A DNA stretch of 64,000 nucleotides from VRUE01 sp963702575 (GTDB lineage Bacteria; Actinomycetota; Thermoleophilia; Solirubrobacterales; 70-9). Below the pieces are notes generated by a model. That model had not been told where the DNA came from, did not search any database, and worked only from the letters and a program-made list of their open reading frames with translations. The stretch is taken from assembly GCA_963702575.1 (NCBI GenBank), contig CAVPCU010000002.1, forward strand, positions 744,001-808,000. The letters run 5' to 3'. The position numbers and the translations under genes were made by a program. Each line of letters begins with the position of its first letter. Position 1 is the first letter of the stretch. Shown here one piece after another: positions 8,186 to 19,248 of this stretch.

Positions 8186-8803
8186 TCAGGGCCGCAGCCG
8201 GAACGGGGGGTACTGGTCGGTGACCAGGGTGAAGGCGTAGCCGGTGACGCGGTTGCCCCAGCGGAACGTCCCCTCGACAAAGGTGAAGATCCCGCGCGGG
8301 TATCGGCCGGTGAAGAGGATCGCAAACCAGGCGCCGATCACGGCGAAGAAGACGCCGATGTAGAGGAAGAAGAGGACGACGTAGTGGGGGATGGCGAGTA
8401 GCCACTTGACCAGCGGCAGCGCCCGCTCGAGCCGCTCGACTTCGGGATAGGCGAAGTCGAGATGGACCGCCTGCATCTCGTCGGTCGAGGGGTACTCATC
8501 GTCCATCAGGAAGAGGTAGACGCCGACCCGGTTGGAGAAGCGCAGTAGTTCGAGGTTCCAGTCGAACCACCAGCGCGGATATTTCTTGCGGAAGAGGATC
8601 ATCAACACGGTCGGCAGGACGACGATGCTGCCGAGGGTGATCGAGGCGGTCGAGCCGTACCCGCTTGCGCTCGACCCGGGCAGCAGGGCGAGGACGATCG
8701 CGATCGGGATCACGGTGAAGATGCGGAAGAAGGTCGTCAGGCGGTTGAGCTGCCGCTCCGGGTAGTCGACCGAGAAGGTGACTGGGTAGGACGAGGGATC
8801 CAT
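8186..8803 (-). CDS. DUF4389 membrane protein
   Basis: A 205-residue protein starting MDPSSYPVTFSVDYPERQL. Four membrane spans are visible, near residues 27-42, 60-72, 133-152 and 155-170. The pattern YPRWWFDWNLELLRFSNRV in the middle and FTGRYPRGIFTFVEG near the end are typical of the DUF4389 family found in actinobacteria. Biochemical function is unknown. It converges on chrA with one base between the stops. Confidence 0.85.
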   Translation of the reverse strand: MDPSSYPVTFSVDYPERQLNRLTTFFRIFTVIPIAIVLALLPGSSASGYGSTASITLGSIVVLPTVLMILFRKKYPRWWFDWNLELLRFSNRVGVYLFLMDDEYPSTDEMQAVHLDFAYPEVERLERALPLVKWLLAIPHYVVLFFLYIGVFFAVIGAWFAILFTGRYPRGIFTFVEGTFRWGNRVTGYAFTLVTDQYPPFRLRP

Positions 8804-8840
8804 CGTTTCTCCTCTGCTTGATCGGGTGACGGGGACAGTT

Positions 8841-10241
8841 CTAGTCGGCGGCGGGGACGCCGCCGGCGACGACGTTGACGAAGTTCTCCAGGTGCCTGGT
8901 CGTCCAGCACTCGAAGGCGCCGTCGCAGTGGCGCTCGTAGGCGGCCATCACCGAGTCGCCGTAGTTCCAGTACAGGCGCGGCTCGGGGTTGAGCCAGAAG
9001 AGGCGGCCGGCGCGCTCGGCCACCTGGGCGAAGACCTCGGCGTGGGGCTCGCGGCCGTTGGTGCGGGCGTCGCCGAGGACGATCACGGTCGAGCGCGGGT
9101 CGAGTTCGTCGGAGATCTCGGTCAGGAACTCGAGCCAGACGCGGCCGTAGTCGGTGTAGCCGGAGACGTCGGCGACGCCGCCCTCGCTCGAGATTCGCTT
9201 GGCGATCTCGCGGAAGTCGCGCTCGTGCTCGAAGATCTCGGTCACCTCAGAGATCCGCTCGATGAAGACGAAGCTGCGCAGCTTGCGGAACGAGTCGTGC
9301 AGCGCGTGCAGCACCGAGAGGAAGAAGACGCTGGCCGAGGTGACGCTGGTCGAGACGTCGCAGAGGACGTAGATCTCCGGCCGCCGCGGCCGCTTCGGCC
9401 GGTAGCGCAGGTGCATCGGCACGCCGCCGGTCTCCAGCGAGGCCCGCATCGTCCGCCGCACGTCGACCGTCCGTCCGCGGCGGCGGCCGCGCTGCTCGTG
9501 GCCGAGCGTCGCCAGGCGCCGCTTCATCTGCGAGACGGCGCGGTGGACGGCGGCGAGGTCCTGGGTCGGGCTGCTCGGCAGGGCGCGGTCGAGCTCGGCC
9601 AGCGGCCGCGAGGGGGGGAGGGTCTCGGTGCGCTCGATCAGGTCGCGTTCGAGCTCGCGCCGCAGGTGGCGCTCGAAGCGGTTGAGCTGGTCGCGGTCGA
9701 TCGGCGGCAGCTCGCCGGATCCGTCGGGCGTCGACTGGGCGCCGGCGGAGAGCTCCAGCGTGCGGCGGATCCGCTGCACGTCGACGCCGACCACGCCCGA
9801 GCCCTCGCCCTGGCGACCGAAGGCCGCGATCGCCAGCCGCGCCAGGTCGCGCATCTCGCCGTCGTCGCCGGCGAGGATCGCCTGGCGCACCTGCTCGCGC
9901 AGCTCGTCGATGTCGAGCCGCTCGCCGCCCTCGTAGCGCCGGCCCTCCTCGCCGACCTCGCGCTCGATCGCCTCGGCCTCGGCGGCGCGGAAGAACCAGC
10001 GCTCGAAGAGCAGCTCGAAGACGCGGCGGTCGTCCTGCGACTTGGCGATCGTCGCCGCCAGGGCCTCGCGGAAGTCGTCCTGCGAGGTCCACGGCACCTG
10101 CTCGAGCGCGGCGAAGGCGTCGAGGATCTCCGAGGTGCCGACGGCGACGCCCTCGCCGCGCAGCTCCTCGCAGAAGGCCAGCAGCTTCGGGGCGAGGCCG
10201 GGGGGTCCCGCCTCAGGCCTGGGTCCGTAGGGGGTCGGCAA
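8841..10241 (-). CDS. VWA-domain protein, CoxE/ViaA type
   Basis: A 466-residue cytoplasmic protein. The N-terminal half is helical and charged (FCEELRGEGVAVGTSEILD); the C-terminal half is a von Willebrand A domain whose metal-ion site is complete at YVLCDVSTSVTSAS (D-x-S-x-S). Proteins of this family pair with MoxR AAA+ ATPases as chaperone-like insertion modules, as CoxD/CoxE in CO dehydrogenase maturation and RavA/ViaA in enterobacteria. Its start overlaps the upstream moxR gene by 29 bases. No CO dehydrogenase gene is nearby, so the client is unknown. Confidence 0.87.
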   Translation of the reverse strand: MPTPYGPRPEAGPPGLAPKLLAFCEELRGEGVAVGTSEILDAFAALEQVPWTSQDDFREALAATIAKSQDDRRVFELLFERWFFRAAEAEAIEREVGEEGRRYEGGERLDIDELREQVRQAILAGDDGEMRDLARLAIAAFGRQGEGSGVVGVDVQRIRRTLELSAGAQSTPDGSGELPPIDRDQLNRFERHLRRELERDLIERTETLPPSRPLAELDRALPSSPTQDLAAVHRAVSQMKRRLATLGHEQRGRRRGRTVDVRRTMRASLETGGVPMHLRYRPKRPRRPEIYVLCDVSTSVTSASVFFLSVLHALHDSFRKLRSFVFIERISEVTEIFEHERDFREIAKRISSEGGVADVSGYTDYGRVWLEFLTEISDELDPRSTVIVLGDARTNGREPHAEVFAQVAERAGRLFWLNPEPRLYWNYGDSVMAAYERHCDGAFECWTTRHLENFVNVVAGGVPAAD

Positions 10242-11106
10242 GCTTCACCCCGACTCGCTCGGCGACGAGGTCGATGTCGGTCCGGTGCTTGACGATGATC
10301 GACATCGACTGACGGAAGACCTCCTGGTCGATGTCCTCGGCGCCCATCAGCAGCAGCGTCCGCGCCCAGTCGATCGACTCGGCGATCGAGGGCGGCTTCT
10401 TCAGGTCGAGCGAGCGCACCATCCGCACCACCTCGACCAGTCGCCGGGCCAGCGCCTCGGGCAGCTCCGGGGCGTGCAGGCGGACGATCTCCATCTCGCG
10501 CTCGAGCTCGGGGTAGTCGAGCCAGAGGTAGAGGCAGCGCCGCTTCAATGCCTCGGTCAGCTCGCGCGAGTTGTTCGAGGTGAGGACGACGGTCGGCATC
10601 GTCGTCGCCTCGACCCGGCCCAGCTCGGGGATCGTGATCTGGAAGTCGGAGAGCAGCTCGAGCAGCATCGCCTCGAACTCCTGGTCGGTCTTGTCGATCT
10701 CGTCGATCAGGAGGACGACCGGCTCGGCGGAGGCGATCGCCTGCATCAGCGGCCGCTCGAGCAGGAACTCTTCGCTGAAGATGTCGTCGTGCACCTCGTT
10801 CCAGCCGGACTCCCCGCCGGCCTGGATCCGCAGCAGCTGCTTGCGGTAGTTCCACTCGTACAGCGCCTTCGCCTCGTCGAGGCCCTCGTAGCACTGCAGG
10901 CGGATCAGCTCGCGATCGCCGGCGCGGGCCAGCGCCTTGGCCAGCTCGGTCTTGCCGACGCCCGCCGGGCCCTCGACCAGGATCGGCTTGCCCAGCTGCT
11001 GGGCGAGGAAGGAGACCAGCGCCGCCGGCTCGTCGGCGAGGTAGCCCGCGCCGGCCAATGCCTCCTTCGTCTCGGCGACGGTTCCCGATTGCGTGGCGTC
11101 GGCCAT
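10213..11106 (-). CDS. MoxR-family AAA+ ATPase
   Basis: A 297-residue ATPase starting MADATQSGTVAETKEALAGA at 11106; the frame continues open far upstream but only against the lipoprotein gene, so that extension is rejected. Walker A is EGPAGVGKTE, Walker B is VVLLIDEIDKTD, sensor 1 is VVLTSNNSREL, and arginine-rich LKRRCLYLWLDYP follows, all typical of MoxR. The downstream VWA gene overlaps it, so the two very likely act as one complex. Confidence 0.92.
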   Translation of the reverse strand: MADATQSGTVAETKEALAGAGYLADEPAALVSFLAQQLGKPILVEGPAGVGKTELAKALARAGDRELIRLQCYEGLDEAKALYEWNYRKQLLRIQAGGESGWNEVHDDIFSEEFLLERPLMQAIASAEPVVLLIDEIDKTDQEFEAMLLELLSDFQITIPELGRVEATTMPTVVLTSNNSRELTEALKRRCLYLWLDYPELEREMEIVRLHAPELPEALARRLVEVVRMVRSLDLKKPPSIAESIDWARTLLLMGAEDIDQEVFRQSMSIIVKHRTDIDLVAERVGVKLADPLRTQA

Positions 11107-11130
11107 GGGGGCCGATGATAATGCGCGCCC

Positions 11131-11367
11131 GTGCCCGACTTCGCCCTCTCGCTCGCGACGCTGCTGCCGCACACCGCCACGCCCTACGTCGCCCTGATGC
11201 TGATCGGCTTCGCCGTCGGCATCCTCGGCCACCTCTCGGCGTCGCGCTGGCTGGTCGCGATCGGGGTGATCCTGATCTTCCTCGGCGCCTTCCTCTTCCC
11301 GCTGGCGCTCAATCTCACCGAAACCACCCCGCCGCGGGTCGAACAGCGGGCGCGGGAAGCCGAATGA
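11131..11367 (+). CDS. Small two-span membrane protein
   Basis: A 78-residue protein from GTG 11131, divergent from moxR with 24 bases between the starts. Two hydrophobic spans (VALMLIGFAVGILGHL and WLVAIGVILIFLGAFLFPLAL) are joined by a short polar loop, with a charged C-terminus (RVEQRAREAE). I do not recognise a family. The tight divergent layout suggests a shared promoter region with moxR-VWA. Confidence 0.6.
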   Translation: MPDFALSLATLLPHTATPYVALMLIGFAVGILGHLSASRWLVAIGVILIFLGAFLFPLALNLTETTPPRVEQRAREAE

Positions 11368-11433
11368 CGGTCGGCGCCACCGTCTAGCCTTAGCGTCCCG
11401 CCGTTCACGCTCTACTTCCAGGAGGCCAACGCC

Positions 11434-12459
11434 TTGCGCCGAGCTCGATTCCTCTTCGCCCTTGCCACCGCCCTGGTCCTCGCGGCCGCCTTCGCCGCAT
11501 GCGGCAGCAGTAGCAGCAAGAGCGGCGAAGACCCGCAGAAGGTGATCGAAGGCGCCACGCTGAAGGGGGTCGAGAGCGGCAACCTCGACCTCTCTGTCGG
11601 CGTCACCGCCAAGGGCAACGAAGGCGGCCACGTCGACGTGGCGCTGAGCGGGCCGTTCCAGCAGGGCGCCAAGGGCAAGCTGCCCCAGCTCGAGATGAAG
11701 GCGTCGGCTAAGGGCTCGATCGGGGGCGAAAGCGTCGACTTCGCCGGCGGCCTGACGCTGCTGCCGAACACCGCCTACGTCGAATACAAGGGCACCGAGT
11801 ACGAAGTCGACCCGACGACCTTCAGCTTCGTCGAATCGGCGATCAAGGAAGCGCAGAAGCAGAGCGGAGCGGCGGAAGGGGAATCGGCCGGCGAATCCGG
11901 TTGCCAGGAAGCGGCCGCGAACCTCAAGGTCGGCGACTTCGTCGAAGGGCTGACGAACGAAGGCAGCGCCGAAGTCGGCGGCACGAGCACGACCAAGATC
12001 AGCGGCGACCTGAACGTCGCCAGCGCGATCGACAGCGCGATCGAACTGATCGAAAGCCCGGCCTGCAAGGCGCAGGTCGCCGCCGCCGGCCCGCTGCCCT
12101 CGAAGGGCGAAATCGAGAAGGCGAAGGGCGAGGTATCCGAATCGCTCAACTCGGCGCACGTCGACGTCTACGTCGGCGAAGACGACATCATCCGCGAGAT
12201 CGCCGCCCAGCTCGCGATCGAACCGAAGAACGCTGGCAGCGGCCCGCAGAGCGTCGAAATAGACTTCGACCTGAAGCTGACGGGAGTGAACGAAGAACAG
12301 GAAATCTCGGCGCCCGCCAACTCGAAGCCGATCAGCGATCTCTTCATCAAGCTCGGCGTCAACCCGATCGAACTGCTCGGCGCGCTGCAGGGCGAAGGCG
12401 GCGGCGAAGGCTTCGGCAACCTGCTGGAAGGACTCGGTCAGTCCGGCCACGCCGGCTAG
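11434..12459 (+). CDS. Lipoprotein of LppX/LolA-like type
   Basis: A 341-residue exported protein from TTG 11434 with a strong AGGAGG eight bases upstream (11420-11425). The signal peptide ends in a lipobox (AAAFAACGSSSS), so the mature protein should be lipid-anchored at Cys22. The beta-rich body (NLDLSVGVTAKG, VDVALSGPF, INxDL-like VEIDFDLKLTG) resembles LppX/LprG-type lipid-binding lipoproteins, but I recognise this only by overall pattern. Glu codons are mostly GAA here, unlike cytosolic genes in the window. Confidence 0.72.
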   Translation: MRRARFLFALATALVLAAAFAACGSSSSKSGEDPQKVIEGATLKGVESGNLDLSVGVTAKGNEGGHVDVALSGPFQQGAKGKLPQLEMKASAKGSIGGESVDFAGGLTLLPNTAYVEYKGTEYEVDPTTFSFVESAIKEAQKQSGAAEGESAGESGCQEAAANLKVGDFVEGLTNEGSAEVGGTSTTKISGDLNVASAIDSAIELIESPACKAQVAAAGPLPSKGEIEKAKGEVSESLNSAHVDVYVGEDDIIREIAAQLAIEPKNAGSGPQSVEIDFDLKLTGVNEEQEISAPANSKPISDLFIKLGVNPIELLGALQGEGGGEGFGNLLEGLGQSGHAG

Positions 12460-12494
12460 CGGCCTCCGCCTTTGCGCATACGCTTGCCTAACCG

Positions 12495-13613
12495 ATGAAC
12501 GGGCCGCGGCTCGACGCCGCCTTCTTCCGCAGCGCGGCTGGCTGGCCGTACCTGCTGACGCCGTTGATCCCGGCGGCGCTCGCGCTCGCGCTGGCCGGCG
12601 CGCCGGCGACTGTGGTGTTCGCCGCCTCAGCGCTCGGCATCGTCCCCACTGCGGCGCTGATGGGCCGCGCGACCGAGGAGCTGGCGGCGCGCTCGGGGCC
12701 GGGGATCGGCGGCCTGCTCAACGTCACCTTCGGCAACGCGCCCGAGCTGATCATCGCCCTCTTCGCCCTCGGCCGGGGGCTGCAGGAGGTGGTCAAGGCC
12801 TCGATCGTCGGCTCGATCATCGGCAACCTCCTGCTCGTCCTCGGCGCGGCGATGCTGGCCGGCGGAATCGGCCGGGTCAAACAGACGTTCAGCCGCACCG
12901 GCGCCAGCGTGCAGACCTCGATGCTGCTGCTCGCCGCGGTCGCCCTGCTGATGCCGGCGATCTTCGAGCTGGTCGAGGGCAAGGGGCTGCCCGGCCCCGG
13001 CAGCGAAATCGTCGACTACGGCTCGACCGTCGAGCAGCTCTCGCTCGCCGTGGCGGTCGTCCTGATCGCCACCTATGTACTCGGTCTGGTCTTCTCGCTG
13101 CGCACCCATCGCGACCTCTTCAACCCCGAGTACGTCGACGACGACAGCTGGGGCTGGTCGGCGCGGAGCGCCGTGATCGTGCTCGCGATCGCCGGCGTCC
13201 TCGTCGCCGTCATGTCCGAGGTCCTGGTGGGCTCGATCAAGGAGGCCTCCGAAGCCGCGGGCCTCTCGCAGTTCTTCATCGGCGCGATCGTCGTCGCGAT
13301 CGTCGGCAACGCCGCCGAGCACTGGGTCGCGGTGCTGGTCGCGCGCAAGGACAAGATGGACCTCTCGGTCAACATCGCGATCGGCTCCGGCGCCCAGGTC
13401 GCGCTCTTCGTCGCGCCCGTGCTGGTGCTCGCCTCCTACTTCCTCGGCCCGCACCCGCTGGCGCTCGTCTTCAACGGCTTCGAGCTCGGCGGCCTGCTGC
13501 TCGCGGTGCTGATCGCCAACTTCGTCACCCAGGACGGCGAGTCGACCTGGTTCGAGGGCGTCCAGCTCCTCGCCGTCTACCTAGTCCTCGGCCTGGCCTT
13601 CTACTTCGCCTGA
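12495..13613 (+). CDS. cax: Ca2+/H+ antiporter, CaCA/CAX family
   Basis: A 372-residue inner-membrane cation/proton exchanger with about eleven spans. The two family-defining alpha repeats are GNAPELIIALFAL in the first half and GNAAEHWVAVLVA in the second; their acidic residues bind the cation. An acidic loop (NPEYVDDDSWGW) separates the halves, as in CAX/ChaA proteins. It should export Ca2+ (or Na+/K+) in exchange for protons. It converges on the bcp operon. Confidence 0.92.
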   Translation: MNGPRLDAAFFRSAAGWPYLLTPLIPAALALALAGAPATVVFAASALGIVPTAALMGRATEELAARSGPGIGGLLNVTFGNAPELIIALFALGRGLQEVVKASIVGSIIGNLLLVLGAAMLAGGIGRVKQTFSRTGASVQTSMLLLAAVALLMPAIFELVEGKGLPGPGSEIVDYGSTVEQLSLAVAVVLIATYVLGLVFSLRTHRDLFNPEYVDDDSWGWSARSAVIVLAIAGVLVAVMSEVLVGSIKEASEAAGLSQFFIGAIVVAIVGNAAEHWVAVLVARKDKMDLSVNIAIGSGAQVALFVAPVLVLASYFLGPHPLALVFNGFELGGLLLAVLIANFVTQDGESTWFEGVQLLAVYLVLGLAFYFA

Positions 13614-13622
13614 GGAACGCGC

Positions 13623-14093
13623 TCAGGCGGCGGTCAGCTCGGCGAGCGCCTTGAGCACGAGGTCGTCGTGCTTCTTCGGCTGGACCTTGGGGAAGACCTT
13701 GGCGATCTTGCCGTCGGGGCCGACGATGAAGGTCGAGCGCAGCATGCCCATGTACTTCTTGCCGTACATCGACTTCTCGCCCCAGGCGCCGTAGGCGTCC
13801 GCCACCGCGTGGTCGACGTCGCCGAGCAGCGTGAACCCGAGCCCGTACTTGTCGTCGAACACCTTGATCGCCTCCGGCTCGTCCGGCGAGACGCCGATCA
13901 CCTTCGCCCCCGCGGCGGCGTACTCGCCGGAGCGGTCGCGCACCCCGCAGGCCTGGGTCGTGCACCCTGGGGTATCTGCACGCGGGTAGAAGTAGAGGAC
14001 GACTGTCTGGCCCTTGAAGTCGGAGAGCCTGACGGGGTCGCCGTTCTGGTCGGGCAGGGTGAAGGCGGGTGCCTGTGCGCCCTCATGGAGCAC
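13623..14093 (-). CDS. bcp: Thioredoxin-dependent peroxiredoxin Bcp
   Basis: A 156-residue peroxiredoxin of the BCP/PrxQ class, reducing H2O2 and organic hydroperoxides with thioredoxin as electron donor. The active site TPGCTTQACGVRD has the peroxidatic Cys44 and resolving Cys49 five residues apart, as in atypical two-cysteine Bcp. FPKVQPKKHDDLVLKAL at the C-terminus is also typical. It is the last gene of a three-gene minus-strand run, six bases after the preceding stop. Confidence 0.95.
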   Translation of the reverse strand: MLHEGAQAPAFTLPDQNGDPVRLSDFKGQTVVLYFYPRADTPGCTTQACGVRDRSGEYAAAGAKVIGVSPDEPEAIKVFDDKYGLGFTLLGDVDHAVADAYGAWGEKSMYGKKYMGMLRSTFIVGPDGKIAKVFPKVQPKKHDDLVLKALAELTAA

Positions 14094-14099
14094 GGGGGC

Positions 14100-14435
14100 T
14101 CAGTCCTCGCGGCCGGGGTCCTGGCCGTCCTCGTCCTCGTCGAGCTCCTCGTCGCCTTGCTCGAGCGCGGTCTCGGAGACCGAGCCGCTCGAGCCCGGGT
14201 GGTAGTGGGTCTGGAACTCCTCCAGGGCGCGGTCGCGGCGGTCCTCGTCGAGCGGGACCTCGTCGGAGATGCGCACCCACTCGGCCCCCTCGTAGTCCTC
14301 CATGTTGAAGACCTCCTGGTCGAGCGAGGTCGAGTCGTCGACCACGACCAGGACCTCGGTCTGGGGGTTGAAGTAGGTCCCGGGCTGCATCAGCAGCTCC
14401 TCGACCTCGTAGAGGTTCTCTTTCTTGGCCGCCAT
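14100..14435 (-). CDS. Acidic hypothetical protein
   Basis: A 111-residue protein starting MAAKKENLYEVEELLMQPGTY at 14435. The first half reads like a small folded domain (TEVLVVVDDSTSLDQEVFNM, EGAEWVRISDEVPLDEDRRD), while the C-terminal 30 residues are mostly Glu, Asp and Gln. There is no signal peptide or cysteine. It lies between a membrane protein gene (12 bases upstream) and bcp, implying one transcript. I do not recognise a family with a known function. Confidence 0.7.
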   Translation of the reverse strand: MAAKKENLYEVEELLMQPGTYFNPQTEVLVVVDDSTSLDQEVFNMEDYEGAEWVRISDEVPLDEDRRDRALEEFQTHYHPGSSGSVSETALEQGDEELDEDEDGQDPGRED

Positions 14436-14446
14436 CGCCTCCGATC

Positions 14447-14905
14447 CTACAAATCCGCGAGCTGGCGCTCGGTCTCCCTCTCGACGTCGAGCGGCTGCTC
14501 GCCGCGCCGCATCCGCCGTTCGTTGCTCGCGAGGACGAGCTGGCGCACCTCCTCGCGCAGCTTCTCGTCGACGCCCGGACCGGCCGCGCCGGGGGAGTCG
14601 AGCATCCGGCGCACCTCGGCCTCGACGTCGAGCGGCGCCTCGCCGCGCTGGCGGCGGCGGTAGGACTTCGCCTCGATCATCTGCCGCGCCTCCATCTCCT
14701 GCAGGGCGCGGTCGACCGGTGGCTGGGGCTGGGCCATCCGGGTCGGCGGCAGCTCCTGCTCGATCGCGAACGGGCCCTTGCCGATGCCCCGCCAGGCCGG
14801 GCCGGAGCGGGCGAAGGCCGCGGCGGCGATCGGCAGGGCGATGAGCGAGATCGCGACCAGCACGTAGCCGTCCTGGATCCCGATCGCTCCCAGTGGCAGC
14901 GTCAT
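14447..14905 (-). CDS. Single-pass membrane protein with a duplicated helical motif
   Basis: A 152-residue protein. An N-terminal hydrophobic segment (GYVLVAISLIALPIAAAAFA) is followed by a soluble helical region in which one motif occurs twice: RRRQRGEAPLDVEAEVRRML (about 83-102) and RRMRRGEQPLDVERETERQL (about 131-150). The repeat, basic then G-E-x-P-L-D-V-E then amphipathic helix, resembles a SHOCT-like short oligomerisation helix, though I would not assert that family. It heads the three-gene run ending in bcp. Confidence 0.72.
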   Translation of the reverse strand: MTLPLGAIGIQDGYVLVAISLIALPIAAAAFARSGPAWRGIGKGPFAIEQELPPTRMAQPQPPVDRALQEMEARQMIEAKSYRRRQRGEAPLDVEAEVRRMLDSPGAAGPGVDEKLREEVRQLVLASNERRMRRGEQPLDVERETERQLADL

Positions 14906-14985
14906 CCATGCCAGCGTACGAGGCGACGACGGGGTAGGGCAAGGGCGCCCACGGAATCGCGATCATCCGCTACCCTTGGGGCTGG

Positions 14986-15001
14986 TTGACTGACCAGTCA
15001 A
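14986..15001. promoter_or_regulatory. Operator-like palindrome upstream of acyl-CoA dehydrogenase
   Basis: TTGACTG-AC-CAGTCAA: 7-base perfect arms around a 2-base centre, ending 36 bases before the GTG start. Short palindromes with GACTGACCAGTC-like cores are common TetR-family operators for fatty-acid degradation genes in Gram-positive bacteria. The position fits repression of the dehydrogenase and release by an acyl-CoA ligand. No TetR gene lies in the window. Confidence 0.5.
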
Positions 15002-15037
15002 TCGGTTCCTCCCACCGAGATAAAGGAGCTTCGAGCA

Positions 15038-16267
<1,230 letters not shown>

Positions 16268-16323
16268 GCGTCGGCGCCGGCCGCACCGGCCGGCCCAAGG
16301 CTTAGGGCAGGGGCCCTAGGAGC

Positions 16324-16359
16324 GAGCCGCTGGAGGTCCTCCACCTCCGGCGGCTCTTT

Positions 16360-16361
<2 letters not shown>
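16324..16361. terminator. Intrinsic terminator between acyl-CoA dehydrogenase and typA
   Basis: GAGCCGCTGGAGGT (16324-16337) pairs with ACCTCCGGCGGCTC (16343-16356) with one mismatch, 5-base loop, then five T. It ends the plus-strand dehydrogenase transcript; the minus-strand typA stop lies in the T run, so it may also help end that transcript. Confidence 0.85.
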
Positions 16362-18186
<1,825 letters not shown>

Positions 18187-18212
18187 CTCGGGGCAGGGTA
18201 GGGGGCAAAGAA

Positions 18213-18234
18213 GAGGCCCGCCGAAGCGGGCCTC
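18213..18234 (-). terminator. Intrinsic terminator after the cold-shock gene
   Basis: Read on the minus strand, GAGGCCCGC-TTCG-GCGGGCCTC is a perfect 9-bp stem with a stable UUCG loop followed by TTCTTT. It lies 25 bases after the csp stop and just before typA begins. Confidence 0.88.
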
Positions 18235-18258
18235 GTGCAAGCTAGTTGCGCAGCGCGA

Positions 18259-18465
18259 CTAGGCGGTCTGCTGAACGCTCGCCGCGGCCGGGCCCTTGGG
18301 GCCTTCCTCGGACTCGAAGCTCACCTTGGCGCCCTCGGTCAGGGACTTGAAGCCCTCTCCGAGGATCGCGCTGTGGTGGACGAAGACGTCCTTAGAGCCG
18401 TCGTCGGGCGTGATGAACCCGTAGCCCTTGTCGTCGCTGAACCACTTGACAGTTCCAGTTGGCAT
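18259..18465 (-). CDS. csp: Cold-shock protein (CspA family)
   Basis: A 68-residue single-stranded nucleic-acid-binding protein acting as RNA chaperone. ATG 18465 (MPTGTVKWFSDDKGYGFITP) has GGAGG upstream and matches the usual family start. Both RNA-binding motifs are present: KGYGFI (RNP1) and VFVHHSAI (RNP2). The segment EEGPKGPAAASVQ is the standard C-terminus. The leader carries a strong hairpin (18482-18505), in keeping with post-transcriptional control of csp mRNAs. Confidence 0.96.
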   Translation of the reverse strand: MPTGTVKWFSDDKGYGFITPDDGSKDVFVHHSAILGEGFKSLTEGAKVSFESEEGPKGPAAASVQQTA

Positions 18466-18481
18466 TCGATTGCCTCCACTC

Positions 18482-18505
18482 CATGTGCTGCGAACGCGGC
18501 ACATG
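18482..18505 (-). promoter_or_regulatory. Hairpin in the cold-shock gene leader
   Basis: CATGTGC (18482-18488) pairs with GCACATG (18499-18505), and the stem continues inward through a wobble pair and GCG/CGC to a small AA loop, about 11 bp in all. It sits 17-40 bases upstream of the csp start, so it would fold in the 5' untranslated region. Confidence 0.5.
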
Positions 18506-18561
18506 CGGTGAAGCAACGACGCGAGCGCTAGACACGACTTTTGCCGGATCTCTTCCCCGGC

Positions 18562-19248
18562 CTAACGCCCGGGACGGTAGCGCATCGCCCAGTGGCCTGC
18601 GGCGAGGAGGGCCAGAAGCGCCGCCGCGGAGCCGAGCACGAGCGGGTCGGTGAGGCCGAGTCCCTCGAGCCGGGTGCCGAAGTAGACCGCGAGCACGGTG
18701 ATCGGCAAATAGCCGACGACGGTCGTCCAGGCGAAGCGCCAGGCGGGCACGCGGGCGGCGCCGGCCGCGTAGGAGACGAGGCTGAAGGGGAGGATCGGGA
18801 TCAGCCGCACGGCGAGCAGCAGGGTGACGCCGCCGCGCTCGATCGCCGCCTCGGTGCGCCCGAAGCGCTCGGTCCCCAACCAGCGGTCGAGCAGCGGCCT
18901 GGCGACCGAGCGGCCGACGGCCCAGCAGAGCATGCCCGAGAGCAGCCAGCCGCCCATCATCAGCGCGAGGCCGCCGAAGAAGCCGTAGGCGAAGCCGGCA
19001 GCGGCGTCGACGATCTCCGCCGGGTAGAAGACGATCGCGTGGATCAGGGTGAGGGCGAGGATCAGCAGCGGCCCGGCCAGGCCGAGGCTGTCGACCCGGC
19101 TGCGCACCTCGGCCGTGTCGCCGCGCACGGCGGCCTCGAAGGCGCCCCGCAGGTCGGGCACGGCCAGCACCAGCGCCGCCAGCGCGGCGAGGCCGGCGAG
19201 CGAGATGGCGACCGCGATGAAGGAAGGCCGCGGCGACTCGACGTTCAT
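18562..19248 (-). CDS. TVP38/TMEM64 (VTT/DedA-superfamily) membrane protein
   Basis: A 228-residue inner-membrane protein of the VTT superfamily, related to DedA lipid-transport proteins. Starting MNVESPRPSFIAVAISLAG, it has a first span, an outer loop, then the core with VFYPAEIVDAAAGFAYGF and the re-entrant signature LLAVRLIPILPFSLVSYAAG, which contains the conserved Arg and Pro. VPAWRFAWTTVVGYLPIT also fits the family. Its ribosome-binding region lies inside a palindromic repeat that abuts the start codon. Confidence 0.88.
   Translation of the reverse strand: MNVESPRPSFIAVAISLAGLAALAALVLAVPDLRGAFEAAVRGDTAEVRSRVDSLGLAGPLLILALTLIHAIVFYPAEIVDAAAGFAYGFFGGLALMMGGWLLSGMLCWAVGRSVARPLLDRWLGTERFGRTEAAIERGGVTLLLAVRLIPILPFSLVSYAAGAARVPAWRFAWTTVVGYLPITVLAVYFGTRLEGLGLTDPLVLGSAAALLALLAAGHWAMRYRPGR

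Noticed and set aside
11107..12450. Upstream extension of the MoxR frame to about 745 residues
   Set aside because: The added part is antisense to the lipoprotein gene and has no MoxR-like content; ATG 11106 gives a normal-length ATPase.
14013..14446. Plus-strand open frames opposite bcp and the acidic protein
   Set aside because: Low-complexity Val/Leu/Arg translations typical of antisense frames.
16268..16323. A second terminator (GGCCGG and TAGGGC/GCCCTA inverted repeats) after acyl-CoA dehydrogenase
   Set aside because: Short stems without a T tract; the strong hairpin at 16324 explains termination.
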